NCBI RefSeq assembly: GCF_018275325.1
Contig: NZ_JAGVQR010000001.1
Coordinates: forward strand, 2,046,001 to 2,110,000
Origin: Nocardioides palaemonis
Lineage (GTDB): Bacteria; Actinomycetota; Actinomycetes; Propionibacteriales; Nocardioidaceae
Direction of reading: 5' to 3'
Length of the DNA: 64,000 bases
Shown in pieces: positions 48,930 through 58,603 of this stretch (positions are counted from its first letter, which is position 1; each line of letters opens with the position of its first letter). The notes under the pieces were generated by a model. It did not search any database, was not told the origin of the DNA, and worked only from the letters and a program-made list of their open reading frames with translations. A program made the translations under genes and the position numbers.

Positions 48930-48945
48930 GTTACCGAGGGGTAAC
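48930..48945. promoter_or_regulatory. Palindromic operator upstream of fadA-fadB
   Basis: GTTACC-GAGG-GGTAAC is a perfect 6-bp inverted repeat 40 bases before the fadA start. Its form fits a TetR-family acyl-CoA-responsive regulator. The regulator is not in the window. Confidence 0.5.
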
Positions 48946-48985
48946 GTGATCCCACCCTGTCCGTACCTTCACCCAGGAGCAGCCA

Positions 48986-50185
48986 GTGCCCCGTCCCCAG
49001 CGTGAGGTCGTCTTCGTCGACGGCGTGCGCACCCCGTTCGGCAAGGCCAAGGGCCAGTACGCCGAGACGCGCGCCGACGACCTCGTCATCAAGTGCATCC
49101 GCGAGCTGATGCGCCGCAACCCGTCCCTGCCGCCCGAGCGGGTCGACGAGGTGGCGCTCGCCGCCACGACCCAGATCGGCGACCAGGGCCTCACCATCGG
49201 CCGTACGGCCGCGCTGCTCTCCGGCCTGCCGCAGAGCGTCCCGGGCTACTCGATCGACCGCATGTGCGCGGGCGCGATGACCGCGGTCACCAACACGGCG
49301 TCCGGCATCGCCTTCGGCGCCTACGACGTCGCGATCGCCGGCGGGGTCGAGCACATGGGCCGCCACCCGATGGGCGAGGGCGTCGACCCGAACCCGCGGA
49401 TCCTGTCCGAGCGGATCGTCAACCCCGACGCGCTCGTCATGGGCAAGACCGCGGAGAACCTGCACGACCGCTTCCCCACGATCACCAAGCAGCGCGTCGA
49501 CGCGTACGCCGTGCGCAGCCAGCAGAAGACCAAGGCCGCCTACGACGCCGGCAAGATCCAGCCCGACCTGGTGCCCGTCGCGACCCGCTCGGCCGACGCC
49601 GGCTGGGGCCTCGCCACGCTCGACGAGCCGATGCGCCCCGAGACGACGCTGGAGTCGCTCGCCTCGCTGAAGACGCCGTTCCGCTCGCACGGCAAGGTGA
49701 CCGCCGGCAACGCCGCGGGCATCAACGACGGCGCGACTGCCGCGCTGCTGGCCGACGAGGAGACCGCGCGCGAGCTCGGCCTCCCGGTCAAGATGCGCCT
49801 GGTGACCTACGCCTTCGTGGGCGTCGAGCCCGAGGTGATGGGCGCCGGCCCGATCCCGGCGACCGAGAAGGCCCTCAAGCTCGCTGGCCTCACCATCGAC
49901 GACATCGACGCGTTCGAGGTCAACGAGGCCTTCGCCGTGCAGGTGCTCGCCTTCCTCGAGCACTACGGGATCGCCGACGACGACGCCCGCGTGAACCCCT
50001 ACGGCGGCGCGATCGCCATGGGCCACCCCCTCGCGTCCTCCGGCGTGCGGCTGATGAACCAGCTCGCGCGGCAGTTCGAGGAGCGCCCCGAGGTCCGCTA
50101 CGGCCTCACCACCATGTGCATCGGCATCGGCATGGGCGGCACCGTGATCTGGGAGAACCCCCACTGGAACGGAGACACCAAGTGA
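48986..50185 (+). CDS. fadA: Acetyl-CoA C-acyltransferase (beta-oxidation thiolase)
   Basis: FadA is the thiolase of the fatty acid beta-oxidation complex. The 399-residue protein has the nucleophile C94 in DRMCAGAMTAV, the helix FEVNEAFAVQVL, the histidine loop NPYGGAIAMGHPLASSG and the second cysteine in TTMCIGIGMGG. It begins with GTG after AGGAGCAGCC. The stop overlaps the fadB start (GTGA), so the two subunits are made together. Confidence 0.95.
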   Translation: MPRPQREVVFVDGVRTPFGKAKGQYAETRADDLVIKCIRELMRRNPSLPPERVDEVALAATTQIGDQGLTIGRTAALLSGLPQSVPGYSIDRMCAGAMTAVTNTASGIAFGAYDVAIAGGVEHMGRHPMGEGVDPNPRILSERIVNPDALVMGKTAENLHDRFPTITKQRVDAYAVRSQQKTKAAYDAGKIQPDLVPVATRSADAGWGLATLDEPMRPETTLESLASLKTPFRSHGKVTAGNAAGINDGATAALLADEETARELGLPVKMRLVTYAFVGVEPEVMGAGPIPATEKALKLAGLTIDDIDAFEVNEAFAVQVLAFLEHYGIADDDARVNPYGGAIAMGHPLASSGVRLMNQLARQFEERPEVRYGLTTMCIGIGMGGTVIWENPHWNGDTK

Positions 50186-52257
50186 GCACCGACATCTTCG
50201 AGCGCGCGCAGGCGATCGTCTCCGACGCCGAGCGCGTCACGCAGGCCCACCTCCGCAAGGTCACGCTGCCCGGCGTGACGTTCGGCCTGATCACCCTCGA
50301 CAACGGCGAGGACCACACCAAGCCCAACACGTTCGGTCCGGGCTCGCTGCTGGCCCTGAACACCGCAATCGACGCGGCGCTCGCCGACGACTCGATCGAC
50401 GCGATCGCCGTCACCGGCAAGCCGTTCATCCTGGCTGCGGGCGCCGACCTCACGTCGATCCAGGGCGGCGGCCCCGACGCCGTGCGCACGGTGGCCGAGC
50501 TCGGCCACGCGGTCTTCCGCAAGCTCCAGGACGGCGGCAAGACGTCGTTCGGCTTCGTCAACGGCCTCGCCCTCGGCGGCGGCCTCGAGGTCGCGCTGCA
50601 CTGCCACTACCGCACGATCATGGACTCCGCGCCGGCCGTCGGCCTGCCCGAGGTCATGCTCGGCCTGGTCCCCGGCTGGGGCGGGGCCTACCTCGTGCCC
50701 AACCTCGTGGGCGCCGACCAGGCCGTGACGCTGATCCTCGAGAACCCGCTCAACCAGGGCAAGACCCTCACCGGCCAGAAGGCCTTCGAGATGGGCCTGG
50801 CCGACGCGGTGTTCAACGGCGCCGACTACCTCGAGCAGTCGCTGCTGTGGGCGGCCTCGGTCGTGCGCGGCGAGACCACCGTCGAGCGGCCCGAGGTCGA
50901 CCGGGGCGAGGCGTGGGACGCCGCGATCGAGCGCGCGAAGGGCATCGTCGCCAGCAAGACCGGCGGCGCCTCACCTGCGGCCGCGAAGGCCGTCGAGCTG
51001 ATCGCCGCCGCCCGTGACACCGACCGCGACGCCGGCTTCGCCGCCGAGGACGACGCCCTCGAGGCCATGTCGCAGACCGCCGAGCTGCTCGCGTCGCTCT
51101 ACGCCTTCGACCTGGTGCAGAAGCGTGCCAAGCGCCCCGCCGGTGCGCCCGACACGTCGTTGGCCCGCCCGGTGACCAAGGTCGGCATCGTGGGCGCGGG
51201 CCTGATGGCCAGCCAGCTCGCGCTGCTGTTCGTACGCCGCCTCGAGGTGCCGGTCGTGCTGACCGACCTCGACCAGGAGCGTGCCGACAAGGGCGTGGCC
51301 TACGTGCACGCCGAGATCGACAAGCTGCTCGCCAAGGGCCGGATCAACCAGGACAAGGCCAACCGCCACAAGGCGCTCGTCTCGGGCGAGACCGACAAGC
51401 AGGTCGCGTTCGGCGACGCCGACTTCGTCATCGAGGCCGTCTTCGAGGAGATGTCGGTCAAGAAGACCGTCTTCGCCGACGTCGAGAAGGTCGTGAGCGC
51501 CGAGTGCGTGCTCGCGACCAACACGTCGTCGCTGTCGATCACCGAGATGGCGTCCGACCTCGAGCACCCCGAGCGCGTCGTCGGCTTCCACTTCTTCAAC
51601 CCGGTCGCGGTCATGCCGCTGCTCGAGATCGTCAAGGGCGACGCCACCGACGACGCGACGCTGGCCACGGCGTTCGCCACCGGCAAGGCGCTGAAGAAGA
51701 CGACCATCCTGGTCAAGGACAGCCCGTCCTTCATCGTCAACCGGCTGCTCGGCCGGTTCATGAGCGAGGTCGGCCGGATCGTCGACGAGGGCACGCCCCT
51801 GCAGGTCGCCGACGGCGCGTTCGCCGGCGTCGCCCCGATGCCGCCGTTCTTCCTGCTCTCCCTGGTGGGCCCGGCGATCGCGCTGCACAACAACGAGACG
51901 CTGAAGGGCGCGTTCCCCGACCGCTTCTACGTCTCCCCCGCCCTCGAGCGGGTGGTCGCGGCGAAGAAGTCGTCGTACTACCTGCCCGACTTCTCCATCG
52001 ACCCCGAGGTCGAGGCGCTGCTGGAGAAGCCGGAGCAGCCGGTCGTGCTGACGGCCGAGGAGGTCCGCGCGAAGACCCTCGCCGGTCTCGCCGAGGAGGC
52101 GCGCCTGATGCTCGACGAGGGCGTCGTGTCGGCGCCGCAGGACATCGACCTGGCGATGATCACCGGCGCCGGCTTCTCTTTCTGGAACGGCGGGCTGACC
52201 TTCATGCTCGACGTCGCCGGCATCTCCGAGAAGGCGACCGGCCAGCGGTTCCACTGA
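50182..52257 (+). CDS. fadB: Fatty oxidation complex alpha subunit (enoyl-CoA hydratase/3-hydroxyacyl-CoA dehydrogenase)
   Basis: A 691-residue fusion of enoyl-CoA hydratase (about 20-230) and 3-hydroxyacyl-CoA dehydrogenase (about 330-690). The hydratase has both catalytic glutamates, in NGLALGGGLEVALH and GLPEVMLGLVPGWGG. The dehydrogenase has the NAD loop KVGIVGAGLMASQLAL, NTSSLSITEMA and the catalytic HFFNPVAVMPLLEIV. With FadA it forms the beta-oxidation complex. Its GTG overlaps the fadA stop. A 21-bp inverted repeat follows the gene. Confidence 0.96.
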   Translation: MSTDIFERAQAIVSDAERVTQAHLRKVTLPGVTFGLITLDNGEDHTKPNTFGPGSLLALNTAIDAALADDSIDAIAVTGKPFILAAGADLTSIQGGGPDAVRTVAELGHAVFRKLQDGGKTSFGFVNGLALGGGLEVALHCHYRTIMDSAPAVGLPEVMLGLVPGWGGAYLVPNLVGADQAVTLILENPLNQGKTLTGQKAFEMGLADAVFNGADYLEQSLLWAASVVRGETTVERPEVDRGEAWDAAIERAKGIVASKTGGASPAAAKAVELIAAARDTDRDAGFAAEDDALEAMSQTAELLASLYAFDLVQKRAKRPAGAPDTSLARPVTKVGIVGAGLMASQLALLFVRRLEVPVVLTDLDQERADKGVAYVHAEIDKLLAKGRINQDKANRHKALVSGETDKQVAFGDADFVIEAVFEEMSVKKTVFADVEKVVSAECVLATNTSSLSITEMASDLEHPERVVGFHFFNPVAVMPLLEIVKGDATDDATLATAFATGKALKKTTILVKDSPSFIVNRLLGRFMSEVGRIVDEGTPLQVADGAFAGVAPMPPFFLLSLVGPAIALHNNETLKGAFPDRFYVSPALERVVAAKKSSYYLPDFSIDPEVEALLEKPEQPVVLTAEEVRAKTLAGLAEEARLMLDEGVVSAPQDIDLAMITGAGFSFWNGGLTFMLDVAGISEKATGQRFH

Positions 52258-52284
52258 CCGAGCGCTGACCCATTCGGCGCGACC

Positions 52285-52344
52285 GAGGGGCGGTGCGCCA
52301 GCCACATTCCGTACGCGGGAAAGGTGGCTGGCGCACCGCCCCTC
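52285..52344. repeat. 21-bp perfect inverted repeat after fadB
   Basis: Arms at 52285-52305 and 52324-52344 are perfectly complementary over 21 bp, around an 18-base loop with TTCC and GGAA. It may terminate fadAB. A copy of the same layout follows the beta-propeller gene at 54101. Confidence 0.85.
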
Positions 52345-52374
52345 CGCGTGTCGGCCCTCGACACGCCCGAGAGC

Positions 52375-52420
52375 GGTGACGGAGCCACACTCGCCGACCG
52401 CAGAATGTGGCTGGGCCACC
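52375..52420. repeat. Degenerate copy of the hairpin repeat
   Basis: GGTGACGGAGCCACA (52375) pairs imperfectly with TGTGGCTGGGCCACC (52406). Arm and loop composition resemble the perfect copy at 52285, suggesting a decayed family member just before the sigma factor gene. Confidence 0.55.
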
Positions 52421-52490
52421 GCCCGACGAACCGGATCGCGTGGTCAGGTCGTCGGTAGGGGTGACCCACTCCCACCCACGAGGAGCACCC

Positions 52491-53027
52491 ATGACCCGAC
52501 GCGACCCGGCGGACTTCGCCGAGTTCGTGGCTGCGCGGTCCACGGCGCTGCACCGCACGGCGTACCTGATGGTCGGCGACCGCGGCCTGGCCCAGGACCT
52601 GCTGCAGGAGGCGCTGACCAGGACCTACGTCGCGTGGCCGCGGCTGCGGGACCCCGGAGCGGCCGAGGCCTACACGCGCAAGGCGATCACCACGACCGCT
52701 ATCACGTGGTACCGCCGCCGCAGCTGGGGCGAGCGTCCCACCGACACCGTGCCCGAGCGAAGGTCGAGCGCCGACCACGCCGATGACGTGTCGACCCGCG
52801 ACCTGCTGTGGTCGGCGCTGCAGGCGCTGCCGCCACGGCAGCGCGCCGTGATCGTGCTGCGCTACTACGAGGACCTCTCCGAGGCCCGCACCGCCGAGGT
52901 CCTCGGCTGTGCGCCCGGGACCGTCAAGAGCCAGGCCTCGGCCGCGCTCCGCAAGCTCCGTGACCACCTGGGCGAGCGCGCCGACGGCGACCTGCTCCCC
53001 CTGCACCTGCTGGAGGTGACCCGATGA
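52491..53027 (+). CDS. SigE-family RNA polymerase sigma factor (ECF type)
   Basis: A 178-residue sigma-70 family protein of the actinobacterial SigE group (ECF). Region 2 spans about 10-75 (AYLMVGDRGLAQDLLQEALTRTYVAW) and region 4 about 105-160 (ALQALPPRQRAVIVLRYYEDLSEARTAEVLGCAPGTVKSQASAALRKLR). Region 3 is absent, as in ECF factors. The ATG at 52491 has GAGGAG upstream. The next gene overlaps by ATGA and encodes a single-span membrane protein, probably its partner. Confidence 0.9.
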   Translation: MTRRDPADFAEFVAARSTALHRTAYLMVGDRGLAQDLLQEALTRTYVAWPRLRDPGAAEAYTRKAITTTAITWYRRRSWGERPTDTVPERRSSADHADDVSTRDLLWSALQALPPRQRAVIVLRYYEDLSEARTAEVLGCAPGTVKSQASAALRKLRDHLGERADGDLLPLHLLEVTR

Positions 53028-54100
53028 CCGGGATGCTGCAGGACCTGCTCCACGAGCGCGCCGACGAGGCCGGCGCACCGCACGTCGACCTGGCGTCGAT
53101 CACCCGCGACGGCGAGCGGCGCGTACGCCACCGGCGCACCGCCGTCCTCGGCGGGCTCACCGCCGCGGCCGTCTCCGTCGTCGCCGGCGTCGCTCTCCTC
53201 GGCGGCGGCCCCAGCCCCTCACCCGACTCTGGTCGGGATCGGCTCGCCGACGGCACCGACTCCACCCCCGTCGCGCTGTCCTGGGTCGAGGGGACGACGC
53301 TGCACCGTGCCGGCCAGCCCGACGTCGACCTCGGCGTCGAGGTCCGCGCCTGGGTGTGGGCGGGTGACGACGTCGTCTTCACCGACCCCGATCTCCGGGT
53401 CCGGGTCTGGAGCGGTGACGCGCTCGACGTGGTGGGCGAGGTCGCGAAGCCGCCGAGCGACGAGGCCGAGCTGGTCGCGGACGGCACGCGCGTGGCCTGG
53501 GCCGACCCGCAGGGCAGGCCCGTACGCCTCGACGTGTCCACCGGGGAGGTGGTGACCGGGCCGCGCCTGCCCGGACGTGACCTGCGGGTCACCGCGATCG
53601 ACGGCGCCGTGGTCTACGCCGCTGGGTCCGGCGGTGTGCACGTGTGGCAGCCGACCAGTCCCGACGGCTTCGAGACGCTCGTGGACGACGCCCGTGGCAC
53701 CGTCATCGACGCCGAGGGCGGCACCCTGGTCCGGGAGACCGGGGACCGGGAGGCGCGGGTGACCGGGCCGGGTGGACGCGTCCTCACGCTGGCCACCGAC
53801 GGCTTCGCGAACCTGTCACCCGACGGCTCCCACGTCGCCTCGGAGAGTGACGACACGGGCGTGCTCCTCGACACCGACACCGGCGCACAGGTCACCCTGG
53901 ACACTGGCTTCGCGTGGGCGCTGCCCTACCAGTGGCTCGACGACGACACGGTCGTGGTCCTCGCCTTCTCCGGCCTCGACAGCAGCCAGGACGAGGTGCC
54001 GCACCTGCTGACGTGCGAGGTGCCGACGGGCGCCTGCGGCGACGCCGTCACGTTGCCGAGCACGTTCCAGCTGCCGATCGGGATCCACCTCGAGCCCTGA
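53024..54100 (+). CDS. Membrane-anchored beta-propeller-like protein (candidate sigma partner)
   Basis: A 358-residue protein with a cytosolic N-terminus of about 38 residues (LLHERADEAGAPHVDLASITRDGERR), one membrane segment (about 40-61) and a large extracytoplasmic domain with repeated strand-turn units (WVEGTTLHRAG, WAGDDVVFTDPD, SPDGSHVASESDDTG), consistent with a beta-propeller. Two cysteines near the C-terminus (LTCEVPTGACG) may pair. It overlaps the sigma gene by ATGA, a common layout for anti-sigma or sensor proteins, but I see no zinc-finger anti-sigma domain. Function is inferred from context. Confidence 0.8.
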   Translation: MTGMLQDLLHERADEAGAPHVDLASITRDGERRVRHRRTAVLGGLTAAAVSVVAGVALLGGGPSPSPDSGRDRLADGTDSTPVALSWVEGTTLHRAGQPDVDLGVEVRAWVWAGDDVVFTDPDLRVRVWSGDALDVVGEVAKPPSDEAELVADGTRVAWADPQGRPVRLDVSTGEVVTGPRLPGRDLRVTAIDGAVVYAAGSGGVHVWQPTSPDGFETLVDDARGTVIDAEGGTLVRETGDREARVTGPGGRVLTLATDGFANLSPDGSHVASESDDTGVLLDTDTGAQVTLDTGFAWALPYQWLDDDTVVVLAFSGLDSSQDEVPHLLTCEVPTGACGDAVTLPSTFQLPIGIHLEP

Positions 54101-54156
54101 CGAGCGGTGTCCCACCCACGTTCCCGCGCCCAGGAATGTGGGTGGGGCACCGCTCG
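54101..54156. repeat. 19-bp inverted repeat between convergent genes
   Basis: Arms at 54101-54119 and 54138-54156 pair with one G-T wobble, around an 18-base loop with TTCC and GGAA. It matches the layout and partial arm sequence of the hairpin at 52285. It can serve both transcripts as a terminator. Confidence 0.8.
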
Positions 54157-54180
54157 GGCCGGATGCGGAGCCGGCGTAGG

Positions 54181-55668
54181 TCAGTCGCGGGCGGAGTAGT
54201 CGCGCGCCGGCTCGCCGATGCCCTGGCCGACGCGGCTGTGCTTGTAGCCGTAGCCGAAGTAGATCGCGAAGCCGAGCGCCATCCAGACCAGGAACCGCAG
54301 CCAGGTCTCGGCGGTGAGGTTGAGCATCAGGAAGACGCAGATCGCAGCCGAGAGCCAGGGCAGGAACGGCGAGAACGGCACCCGGAAGGACCGCTCGAGG
54401 TCGGGACGGTTCTTGCGCAGGATCGGCACTGCGATCGACACGAGCGCGAACGCCGAGAGCGTGCCGATGTTGACCATCTCCTCGAGCTTGCCGATCGGCG
54501 TCAGCGAGGCGACCAGCGCGACCACGAAGCCGATGGCGAGCGTGATCCGCACCGGCGTGCCGGTCCGCGGGTTGACGTGGGCCAGCGCGGTCGGCATGAG
54601 TCCGTCGCGGCTCATCGCGAAGAAGACGCGCACGGCGCCGATCATCAGGGTCATCACGACGGTCGTGAGACCGGCGACGGCACCCGCTGAGATCAGGGTG
54701 GCGTAGCCGTCCTTGCCCTGGTCGATGAACGCCGTCGCGAGCGCGGCGTCGGGGTTGATGTCGTCGTACTTCACCATCCCGGTGATGACCAGCGCGACCG
54801 CCATGTAGAGCACGGTGCAGACGACGAGCGAGCCGATGATGCCGCGCGGCAGGTCCTTCTGCGGGTTGCGTGCCTCCTCGGCCGTGGTCGCGACGACGTC
54901 GAAGCCGATGTAGGCGAAGAAGACGAGGGACGCGGCGAACAGGATGCCGGCGACCCCGTAGACGCCCGGTGCGCCGAAGACGGTCTGGATCAGCGGCGTG
55001 TGCAGCCAGCCCTCGCCGGTGGTGCCCGGCGCGCTCGGCGGCACGAACGGCTTGTAGTTGTCGGTGTCGATGAACTGGATGCCCGCGATGATGACGAACA
55101 GCACGATGAAGAGCTTGAGCGCGACGAGGACGAGGTTGACCCGCAGCGACTCCTTGATGCCGAAGGCCACCAGAGCGGTGAGGACGGCGACGAGCAGGAA
55201 CGCCGGCGCGTCGAACGTGTCGCCGTAGCCGATGCTCGCGGGCCAGGTGAGGCCGATCTCGCCGAGGAAGGTCTCGAAGTAGGACGACCAGCCCTGCGCG
55301 ACGACCGACGCACCGAGCATCAGCTCGAGGATCAGGTCCCAGCCGATGATCCACGCGATCATCTCGCCGAGCGTGGCGTAGGAGAACGTGTACGCCGATC
55401 CCGAGACCGGGACGGTCGAGGCGAACTCGGCGTAGCAGAGGGCGGCGAGGCCGCAGCAGACCGCGGCGACCATGAAGGAGAAGACGACGCCGGGCCCGGC
55501 ATAGGCCTGCGCGACGCGGCCGGTGAGGGTGAAGATGCCGGCCCCGATGATCACGCCGATGCCGAACACCGTGAGGTCGAGGGCGGTCAGGCTCTTCTTG
55601 AGCTTGAACTCGGGGTCTTCCGTGTCCGCCATCGAGTGCTCGATGGACTTGGTGCGCCAGATGCTCAT
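54181..55668 (-). CDS. APC superfamily amino acid permease
   Basis: A 495-residue transporter with about twelve or more hydrophobic segments, of the cationic amino acid transporter type. The first helix contains the broken GVIIGAGIFTLTG motif that binds the amino acid, followed by YAEFASTVPVSGSAYTFSYATLGE. The GFDVVATTAEEARNPQKDLP loop is typical of CAT/YfnA-like permeases. The substrate amino acid is not readable. The ATG at 55668 (MSIWRTKS) lies 6 bases after TAGGTT. It is a single-gene unit converging on the beta-propeller gene. Confidence 0.93.
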   Translation of the reverse strand: MSIWRTKSIEHSMADTEDPEFKLKKSLTALDLTVFGIGVIIGAGIFTLTGRVAQAYAGPGVVFSFMVAAVCCGLAALCYAEFASTVPVSGSAYTFSYATLGEMIAWIIGWDLILELMLGASVVAQGWSSYFETFLGEIGLTWPASIGYGDTFDAPAFLLVAVLTALVAFGIKESLRVNLVLVALKLFIVLFVIIAGIQFIDTDNYKPFVPPSAPGTTGEGWLHTPLIQTVFGAPGVYGVAGILFAASLVFFAYIGFDVVATTAEEARNPQKDLPRGIIGSLVVCTVLYMAVALVITGMVKYDDINPDAALATAFIDQGKDGYATLISAGAVAGLTTVVMTLMIGAVRVFFAMSRDGLMPTALAHVNPRTGTPVRITLAIGFVVALVASLTPIGKLEEMVNIGTLSAFALVSIAVPILRKNRPDLERSFRVPFSPFLPWLSAAICVFLMLNLTAETWLRFLVWMALGFAIYFGYGYKHSRVGQGIGEPARDYSARD

Positions 55669-55674
55669 CTGAGC

Positions 55675-55680
55675 AACCTA
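55675..55680 (-). promoter_or_regulatory. Leaderless-type -10 box of the permease gene
   Basis: TAGGTT on the minus strand ends 6 bases before the ATG at 55668. Confidence 0.5.
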
Positions 55681-55746
55681 GGCCACACCGGCCCGCTACC
55701 GGCGGGTCACCGTGCAGCGGCGGACACGGCGCGTCGCGGGCCGTGC

Positions 55747-57651
55747 TCAGGCGGGGTGGTCCACCTCGACGAGCGCGGCGCCCTCGTCGAGCGCGGTGAC
55801 GTCCTCGACGATGCCCCGGGCGATGGTCTGGGCGTCGAGGCCGATGCGGGCCAGGATCACGTCGCGCTTGGCGTGGTCGAGGAACTCCTGCGGGATGCCG
55901 TGGAGCCGGAACGGCGTACGGACCCCGGCGTCGTTGAGCGTCTGCAGCAGCGTGGCGCCGCAGCCGCCGACGCGGCCGTTGTCCTCGACGCTGACCACGA
56001 GCCGGTGCTCGCGGGCCAGCTCGACGATCGCGGGGTCGACCGGCTTGACCCAGCGGGGGTCGACGACGGTGACGCCGATCCCCTGGGCCGTGAGCCGCTC
56101 GGCCACCTCGACCGCGGTGGTGCACATCGAGCCGACGGCGACGATCAGCACGTCCTGCTCGCCCTCGCGGACGAGGACGTCGGCACCGCCGGCGCGGTCG
56201 ATCGCCGGTACGTCGGCCGGCGGCGGGCCCTTCGGGAAGCGCACGACGGTGGGGGCGTCGTCGACCTCGACGGCCTCGTCGAGCAGCTCGTGGAGCCGCG
56301 TGACGTCGCGCGGGGCCGCGAGCCGCAGCCCGGGCACGACCTGCAGGATCGACATGTCCCACATGCCGTTGTGGCTCGCGCCGTCGTCGCCGGTGACGCC
56401 CGAGCGGTCGAGGACGAACGTGACGCCGCAGCGGTGCAGCGCGACGTCCATCAGGACCTGGTCGAAGGCCCGGTTGAGGAAGGTGGCGTAGACCGCGAAG
56501 ACCGGGTGGAGACCACCCATCGCGAGCCCCGCGGCCGACGTCGCGGCGTGCTGCTCGGCGATGCCGACGTCGAAGGTGCGCTCGGGGAACTTCTGCGCGA
56601 AGGTGTCGAGCCCGACCGGGTGCATCATCGCCGCGGTGATCGCGACGACGTCCTCGCGCCGCTCGCCGATCCCGACGATGGCCTCGGAGAAGTGGTCGGT
56701 CCAGATCTTGCCCTTGGGCTTCTCGGCGCCGGTCTGGACGTCGAAGGGACCGGGCGCGTGGAACTGGTCGGCCTCGTGGCGTAGCGCCGGGTCGTAGCCC
56801 TGGCCCTTGCGGGTGATCGCGTGCACGATCACCGGGCCGGCGAACCGCTTCGCGCTGGTCAGCGCCTGCTCCATCGCGGCGCGGTCGTGGCCGTCGACCG
56901 GGCCGACGTACTTCAGGCCGAGGTCCTCGAACAGGCCCTGCGGGGCGAGCGCGTCCTTCATGCCCTTCTTCACCGCGTGCAGTGCGTCGTAGGCCGCGTG
57001 GCCGACGCCCGGCACGGCGTTGAGCCGCTTCTTCACGAGGTCGAGGACCTGCTCGTAGCGCGGGTTGGTGCGCAGCGACGTCAGCGCCGTGGCGAGGCCG
57101 CCGATCGTCGGGGTGTAGGAGCGCTCGTTGTCGTTGACCACGATCACCAGCCGGCTGTTGCGGGCGATGGCGATGTTGTTGAGGGCCTCCCACGCCATCC
57201 CGCCGGTCAGCGCACCGTCGCCGATCACCGCGACGACGTGGCGGTCCTCGCCCTTGACTGCGTAGGCCTTGGCGAGGCCGTCGGCGTAGGACAGCGAGGT
57301 CGACGCGTGCGAGTTCTCCACGATGTCGTGCTCGGACTCGGCCTGGCTGGGGTAGCCGCTGATGCCGCCCTCCTTGCGGAGGGTGCCGAAGTCCGCGTGT
57401 CGCCCAGTGACGAGCTTGTGGACGTAGGACTGGTGGCCGGTGTCGAAGACGACGCGGTCACGCGGGGAGTCGAAGACGCGGTGGATCGCCAGCGTCAGCT
57501 CGACGACCCCGAGGTTGGGACCGAGGTGACCGGAGTTGGTGGCGACGGTGCGGATCATCACGTCACGGATCTCGGCGGCCAGCTCGTCGAGCTGCTCCGG
57601 CGAGAGTCCGCGGAGGTCCTGCGGAGACGCGATCGAGTCGAGGAGTCCCAT
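55747..57651 (-). CDS. dxs: 1-deoxy-D-xylulose-5-phosphate synthase
   Basis: Dxs condenses pyruvate and glyceraldehyde 3-phosphate with TPP in the first step of the MEP isoprenoid pathway. The 634-residue transketolase-like protein has the N-terminal [31 protein letters not shown], the TPP motif [15 protein letters not shown] and [15 protein letters not shown], then [15 protein letters not shown] and the [26 protein letters not shown] segment. The ATG lies 8 bases after TAGACT, a box that touches the 3' end of the SMP-30-like gene. No other isoprenoid genes are nearby. Confidence 0.97.
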   Translation of the reverse strand: MGLLDSIASPQDLRGLSPEQLDELAAEIRDVMIRTVATNSGHLGPNLGVVELTLAIHRVFDSPRDRVVFDTGHQSYVHKLVTGRHADFGTLRKEGGISGYPSQAESEHDIVENSHASTSLSYADGLAKAYAVKGEDRHVVAVIGDGALTGGMAWEALNNIAIARNSRLVIVVNDNERSYTPTIGGLATALTSLRTNPRYEQVLDLVKKRLNAVPGVGHAAYDALHAVKKGMKDALAPQGLFEDLGLKYVGPVDGHDRAAMEQALTSAKRFAGPVIVHAITRKGQGYDPALRHEADQFHAPGPFDVQTGAEKPKGKIWTDHFSEAIVGIGERREDVVAITAAMMHPVGLDTFAQKFPERTFDVGIAEQHAATSAAGLAMGGLHPVFAVYATFLNRAFDQVLMDVALHRCGVTFVLDRSGVTGDDGASHNGMWDMSILQVVPGLRLAAPRDVTRLHELLDEAVEVDDAPTVVRFPKGPPPADVPAIDRAGGADVLVREGEQDVLIVAVGSMCTTAVEVAERLTAQGIGVTVVDPRWVKPVDPAIVELAREHRLVVSVEDNGRVGGCGATLLQTLNDAGVRTPFRLHGIPQEFLDHAKRDVILARIGLDAQTIARGIVEDVTALDEGAALVEVDHPA

Positions 57652-57659
57652 GGGGGTTG

Positions 57660-57665
57660 AGTCTA
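57660..57665 (-). promoter_or_regulatory. Leaderless-type -10 box of dxs
   Basis: TAGACT on the minus strand ends 8 bases before the dxs ATG, just past the stop of the upstream gene. Confidence 0.5.
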
Positions 57666-57667
57666 TT

Positions 57668-58603
57668 TCATGCCAGGTCGACGACCGCCACCGACGGCTC
57701 GTGGAGGCTGCCGAGCCACACTCGCCCGTCGTGCTCCCGCACGCCGGTCACCATGTGGTAGCCCGGACCCGACGCCGGCGCGGCGAGGTCGAGGTCGTGG
57801 ACCAGCCGACCGTCGTCGGCGTAGGCCTGCACCCGGATGGACCGCTTCGGCTTCGGCTGGAGCGCCTCCGGGATCCGCGTCACGGCGCGGCGCAGCACCA
57901 TCGGGGCCGACCCGAGGCGCTCGACGAGCGGGTCGACGGGGCTGGCGATCGTGACCCAGACGAGCCCGTCGCTCCCCCGGCTGATGTTGTCGGGATAGCC
58001 CGGGAGCCCGGTCACCAGGTGGTCGCGCTCCCCCGCCCGCGGGCCGGTGAGCCAGAGGCGTACGACGGTGCGCCCGCGGGTCTCGGCGACGGCGACGTAG
58101 GACTCGTCGGCCGCCAGCGCGACGCCGTTGGCGAACGCGAGGCCGGTGAGCACGACCGTGACCGTCCCGTCCGGGTCGCGGCGCAGCAGGCGCCCGGTGC
58201 GGGTGTCCTGGACGAAGTCGTCCTTCCACTGCTCGACCCCGAAGTGGAGCGAGGAGTCGCTGAACCAGATCGTGCCGTCGGCGGCCACGGCGGCGTTGTT
58301 GCAGAACTGCATCGGCCGGCCGTCGACACGGTCGAGCAGCACCGTCACCTCGCCGCTGCCCGGGTCGAGCCGCAGCAGGCCCCGACGGGCGTCGCAGACC
58401 AGCAGGTCTCCGTCGGGCATCAGCTCGAGGCCGAGGGGGCGGCCGCCGGTGTCGGCGACCCGCCGGACGCTGCCCGTGGTCGCGTCGACGGCCCAGACCA
58501 CGCCGTCCTCGGTGCCGGTGAACACCGTGCCGTCGGCGGAGACGACGACGTCCTCCGCGCCCATCGACGGGACGGGGTGGACGGTGGGGGCGCCGTGGCT
58601 CAT
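57668..58603 (-). CDS. SMP-30/strictosidine synthase-like six-bladed beta-propeller protein
   Basis: A 311-residue soluble beta-propeller related to SMP-30/gluconolactonase and strictosidine synthase. The diagnostic segment [20 protein letters not shown] lies near 205-224, with repeats of the GxxLxxDxxxGxV type and the metal-site candidate [17 protein letters not shown] near residues 107-123. Plant-like alkaloid synthesis is not implied; bacterial members are usually lactonases or ester hydrolases. The ATG overlaps the Nudix stop (ATGA), so both come from one transcript. Confidence 0.88.
   Translation of the reverse strand: MSHGAPTVHPVPSMGAEDVVVSADGTVFTGTEDGVVWAVDATTGSVRRVADTGGRPLGLELMPDGDLLVCDARRGLLRLDPGSGEVTVLLDRVDGRPMQFCNNAAVAADGTIWFSDSSLHFGVEQWKDDFVQDTRTGRLLRRDPDGTVTVVLTGLAFANGVALAADESYVAVAETRGRTVVRLWLTGPRAGERDHLVTGLPGYPDNISRGSDGLVWVTIASPVDPLVERLGSAPMVLRRAVTRIPEALQPKPKRSIRVQAYADDGRLVHDLDLAAPASGPGYHMVTGVREHDGRVWLGSLHEPSVAVVDLA

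Noticed and set aside
57668..58603. Annotation as a strictosidine (alkaloid) synthase
   Set aside because: Only the six-bladed fold and the GYPDNI segment are shared; bacterial members of the superfamily are mostly lactonases or esterases.
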